Below, piece after piece: positions 5,998 through 7,653 of a stretch of 7,653 nt of DNA. The stretch is from Sphingomonadales bacterium. Lineage in GTDB: Bacteria > Pseudomonadota > Alphaproteobacteria > Sphingomonadales > Sphingomonadaceae. The notes beneath the pieces were generated by a model that was not told the DNA's origin, did no database searches, and was given only the letters and a program-made list of their open reading frames with translations. The first letter of the stretch is position 1. Each line of letters starts with the position of its first letter. The DNA is taken from assembly GCA_018971065.1 (NCBI GenBank), contig JAGWVC010000140.1:1-7653 (forward strand), written 5' to 3'. The translations under genes and the position numbers were made by a program.

Positions 5998-7242
5998 TCA
6001 GCGTTCCTCGAACCGCCGTGCGAAGCCGGCGGCGCGGGCGGCAAGCTGGGCGGCGCGGCCGTCGCTGTCGATCATGGCGACGCCTTCGGGCAGTTCGCGG
6101 GGCAGGTCGTCGAACGCGACTTCGCGGACGGTGAGCCAGGGTTCGGGGTTTTCGGCATCGCGGCGGAACGCCTGCCAGCGCTGGCCGAAGATGCAGCGGC
6201 GCAAGCCACCGGTATCGAGCCAGTTGTGCACGCCGGGATCGCGGTGAGCGATGACATAGGTGAAATCGCCGTCGGCATCGGCGCGCATCTGGTCCATGTT
6301 CAGCGTGCTGGTGCGCGCCCAGTAGGCGATGGACATGTGATAGCAGTCGGTCAGCGTCAGGTTGCGGAAGGTGGCGCCGGCGGCGTTGCCGCGCACGATC
6401 AGCGCGCGATTGTCGGCAAGCTCGATGTTGCCCTTCGTGCCGGACTGGGTGGGCATTCCGCCGAACGCGGCCGAGGACATCGGCGGGCGGATCTGGTTGG
6501 GCGGCTGGCCGGCGCCGGACTGGGTGCAGTAATACGTGTAGTAGACGTTATCGAGGGCGATGCGGGCGGCTTTGGCGGCCAGCGCGTCGTCGGTGGCGGG
6601 ATCGGCATCGGGGTTCAGGCGGGTGACGGCGAGGGCGTTGGCGCTTTGGGTTTGCCAATCGCCCAGCGCGTCGCGGATCATCAGGAAATCGGCGCCGGGT
6701 TTCGTCTGGATATGATTGCGGCGGCCTTCCGCCGGGCTTGAATCGATGGTGAGGGTGAACGCACCGTCGGCCGCGATGTCCATGTCGAGGCTGTCGAGCA
6801 GGCTTTGCGTGACCGGCGAGGCGGTGTTGTCGGCCATCAGCGACCAGTTGACGGTGGGATGCCGGGCGCATGTGGCGCGCCCTTCGATGACGTATTGCCC
6901 GCCGTGGGCGATGGGCACGGTGCGGTAGATGAAATCCGGGCTGTCGCCGCCCCAGCGCGAGCCGGGGACATCGCGGCCGAACCAGTGGTGCTGCGGCGCC
7001 ATGAAGCGCGCGACTTCGGGGTGATTGGCATCGCCGTTGGCGGCGCGGAAGGCGTGGTGGAACATGTATTCGTCGATCATGTTCGCGAAACGGTCGGCCT
7101 GATCGCGGTTGGGCCAGCCGGCCACCTGCTGCCACAGCATGGTGACGATGCCGCGCACGCGCTGCAGGTCGGGCCGGGCGAGCAGGCGCAGGGCGCGGTC
7201 CTCGATGGCGATCTGCGCGGGGGTGGCGAGGGGGTTGGGCAT
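5998..7242 (-). CDS. DUF1214-like protein, partner of the upstream sulfotransferase
   Basis: The 414-residue protein has no signal peptide or membrane helix. A helical N-terminal part (about 8-70) precedes a mixed region with HPTVNWSLMAD (128-138) and a beta-rich stretch around FTLTIDSSP (162-170). The C-terminal part has FTYVIAHRDPGVHNWLDT (327-344) followed by CIFGQRWQ (350-357). The 'D.G..NWL.....G....R.' pattern resembles the C-terminal core of DUF1214 proteins, whose biochemical role is not settled; I offer that family at moderate confidence. The start is well supported: ATG at 7242 has AGGAG six bases upstream. The frame is open to 7563, but that part is antisense-frame noise over the sulfotransferase gene. 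It begins 10 bases after the sulfotransferase stop, so the two form an operon and probably act on the same compound. Confidence 0.85.
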   Translation of the reverse strand: MPNPLATPAQIAIEDRALRLLARPDLQRVRGIVTMLWQQVAGWPNRDQADRFANMIDEYMFHHAFRAANGDANHPEVARFMAPQHHWFGRDVPGSRWGGDSPDFIYRTVPIAHGGQYVIEGRATCARHPTVNWSLMADNTASPVTQSLLDSLDMDIAADGAFTLTIDSSPAEGRRNHIQTKPGADFLMIRDALGDWQTQSANALAVTRLNPDADPATDDALAAKAARIALDNVYYTYYCTQSGAGQPPNQIRPPMSSAAFGGMPTQSGTKGNIELADNRALIVRGNAAGATFRNLTLTDCYHMSIAYWARTSTLNMDQMRADADGDFTYVIAHRDPGVHNWLDTGGLRRCIFGQRWQAFRRDAENPEPWLTVREVAFDDLPRELPEGVAMIDSDGRAAQLAARAAGFARRFEER

Positions 7243-7252
7243 TGCGTGCTCC

Positions 7253-7653
7253 TCAATCGAGGCCGAAGCGGCGGGCATAAGGCGCGAACAGGTCTTCCAC
7301 CCAGGCGCGGTCCAGCCCGAACGCCTCGTAGGAATAAGGGTAGCGGCCGAAGCGGTCGCTGGCGTTCTCGGGGTCGGCCAGCCAGTTCGCGACGCGGGTG
7401 GCGAACGCGGGGGTGAAGTCACGGCCCTGTGCGGCGCACACCTTGCGCACCGCGCTGGCGGGATCGGCGGCGATGTCGCGGAACGAGAGGTGCAGCACGC
7501 GCGGATCGTCGAGCAGGTCGCTGGCCAGCAGGTTGTCGAACGCGGTGCGCATCGCCTCGACATGGCCGCGTGCCTGCGCGCTCCAGTCCTGCGGGCGGGC
7601 GGTGATCGAATCGTAAGTGGCGGCGCGGATGGCGACGTTGGAGGCCCAGATCT
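7253..7653 (-). CDS. Sulfotransferase, C-terminal part (cut by window edge)
   Basis: About 132 C-terminal residues are visible; the N terminus with the PAPS-binding P-loop is right of the window. The segment begins IWASNVAIRAATYDSITARP and continues through VEAMRTAFDNL, then VLHLSFRDIAADPASAVRKVC. The last matches the 'LxYExLxxDPxxxVxxIxxxLG' region found late in PAPS-dependent sulfotransferases, which transfer sulfate to hydroxyl or amine groups of small molecules. The tail, YPYSYEAFGLDRAWVEDLFAPY, fits the 'Y.LE.FGL....V...F..Y' ending of the bacterial Sulfotransfer_3-type family. The substrate cannot be told. It is the first visible gene of the minus-strand pair with the DUF1214-like protein. 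Completeness depends on sequence beyond the window. Confidence 0.8.
   Translation of the reverse strand, partial: IWASNVAIRAATYDSITARPQDWSAQARGHVEAMRTAFDNLLASDLLDDPRVLHLSFRDIAADPASAVRKVCAAQGRDFTPAFATRVANWLADPENASDRFGRYPYSYEAFGLDRAWVEDLFAPYARRFGLD

Noticed and set aside
7243..7563. Upstream extension of the DUF1214-like frame
   Set aside because: The extra 107 residues are Arg/Pro/Cys-rich noise overlapping the sulfotransferase in another frame. The ATG at 7242 has a good ribosome binding site.
1..7653. CRISPR arrays, tRNA or rRNA genes
   Set aside because: No regularly spaced direct repeats and no tRNA or rRNA-like sequence were seen on either strand.

Overview
The window is GC-rich, tightly packed chromosomal DNA. 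Gene style and family content fit an alphaproteobacterium, most likely of the order Sphingomonadales; this is an inference from codon use and family resemblance, not a database match. Ten protein-coding genes are supported, two of them cut by the window edges. There are no rRNA or tRNA genes, no CRISPR array and no gene-free stretch over 300 bases. The longest non-coding piece is about 124 bp (68-191).

Left edge (1-191): the first 22 codons of an IS5-type transposase run leftward off the window, followed by the end of that insertion sequence. A palindromic intergenic repeat abuts it and appears to have lost its left arm where the IS begins.

Plus-strand block (192-3241): a small two-helix membrane protein, then glutamate 5-kinase (proB, first step of proline synthesis). 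An NAD(P)-binding extended SDR is fused to proB by a GTGA stop/start overlap. A conserved-looking 194-residue protein of unknown function follows, with its own strong ribosome binding site.

Minus-strand island (3261-5353): a BrnT/BrnA type II toxin-antitoxin pair, toxin first, with an 8-bp gene overlap. The antitoxin carries a long N-terminal extension. The roughly 100 bp upstream of brnT is clearly AT-richer than its surroundings and holds two perfect palindromes, candidate operators for BrnA autoregulation. Upstream of this lies a secreted metal-dependent amidohydrolase with a full set of metal ligands.

Right part (5470-7653): a MoaB/MogA-type molybdenum cofactor protein (+) is divergent from the amidohydrolase. 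It meets, stop codon to stop codon, a minus-strand operon of a sulfotransferase (5' end outside the window) and a 414-residue protein resembling DUF1214 proteins. The two stops share the palindrome TGATCA, leaving no intergenic base.

The block mixes housekeeping genes (proB, moaB) with accessory ones (IS, toxin-antitoxin, sulfotransferase pair). The brnTA locus, with its antitoxin extension and palindromes, and the sulfotransferase/DUF1214-like pair are the parts most worth further attention. I see no clear sign of a wholly new system.
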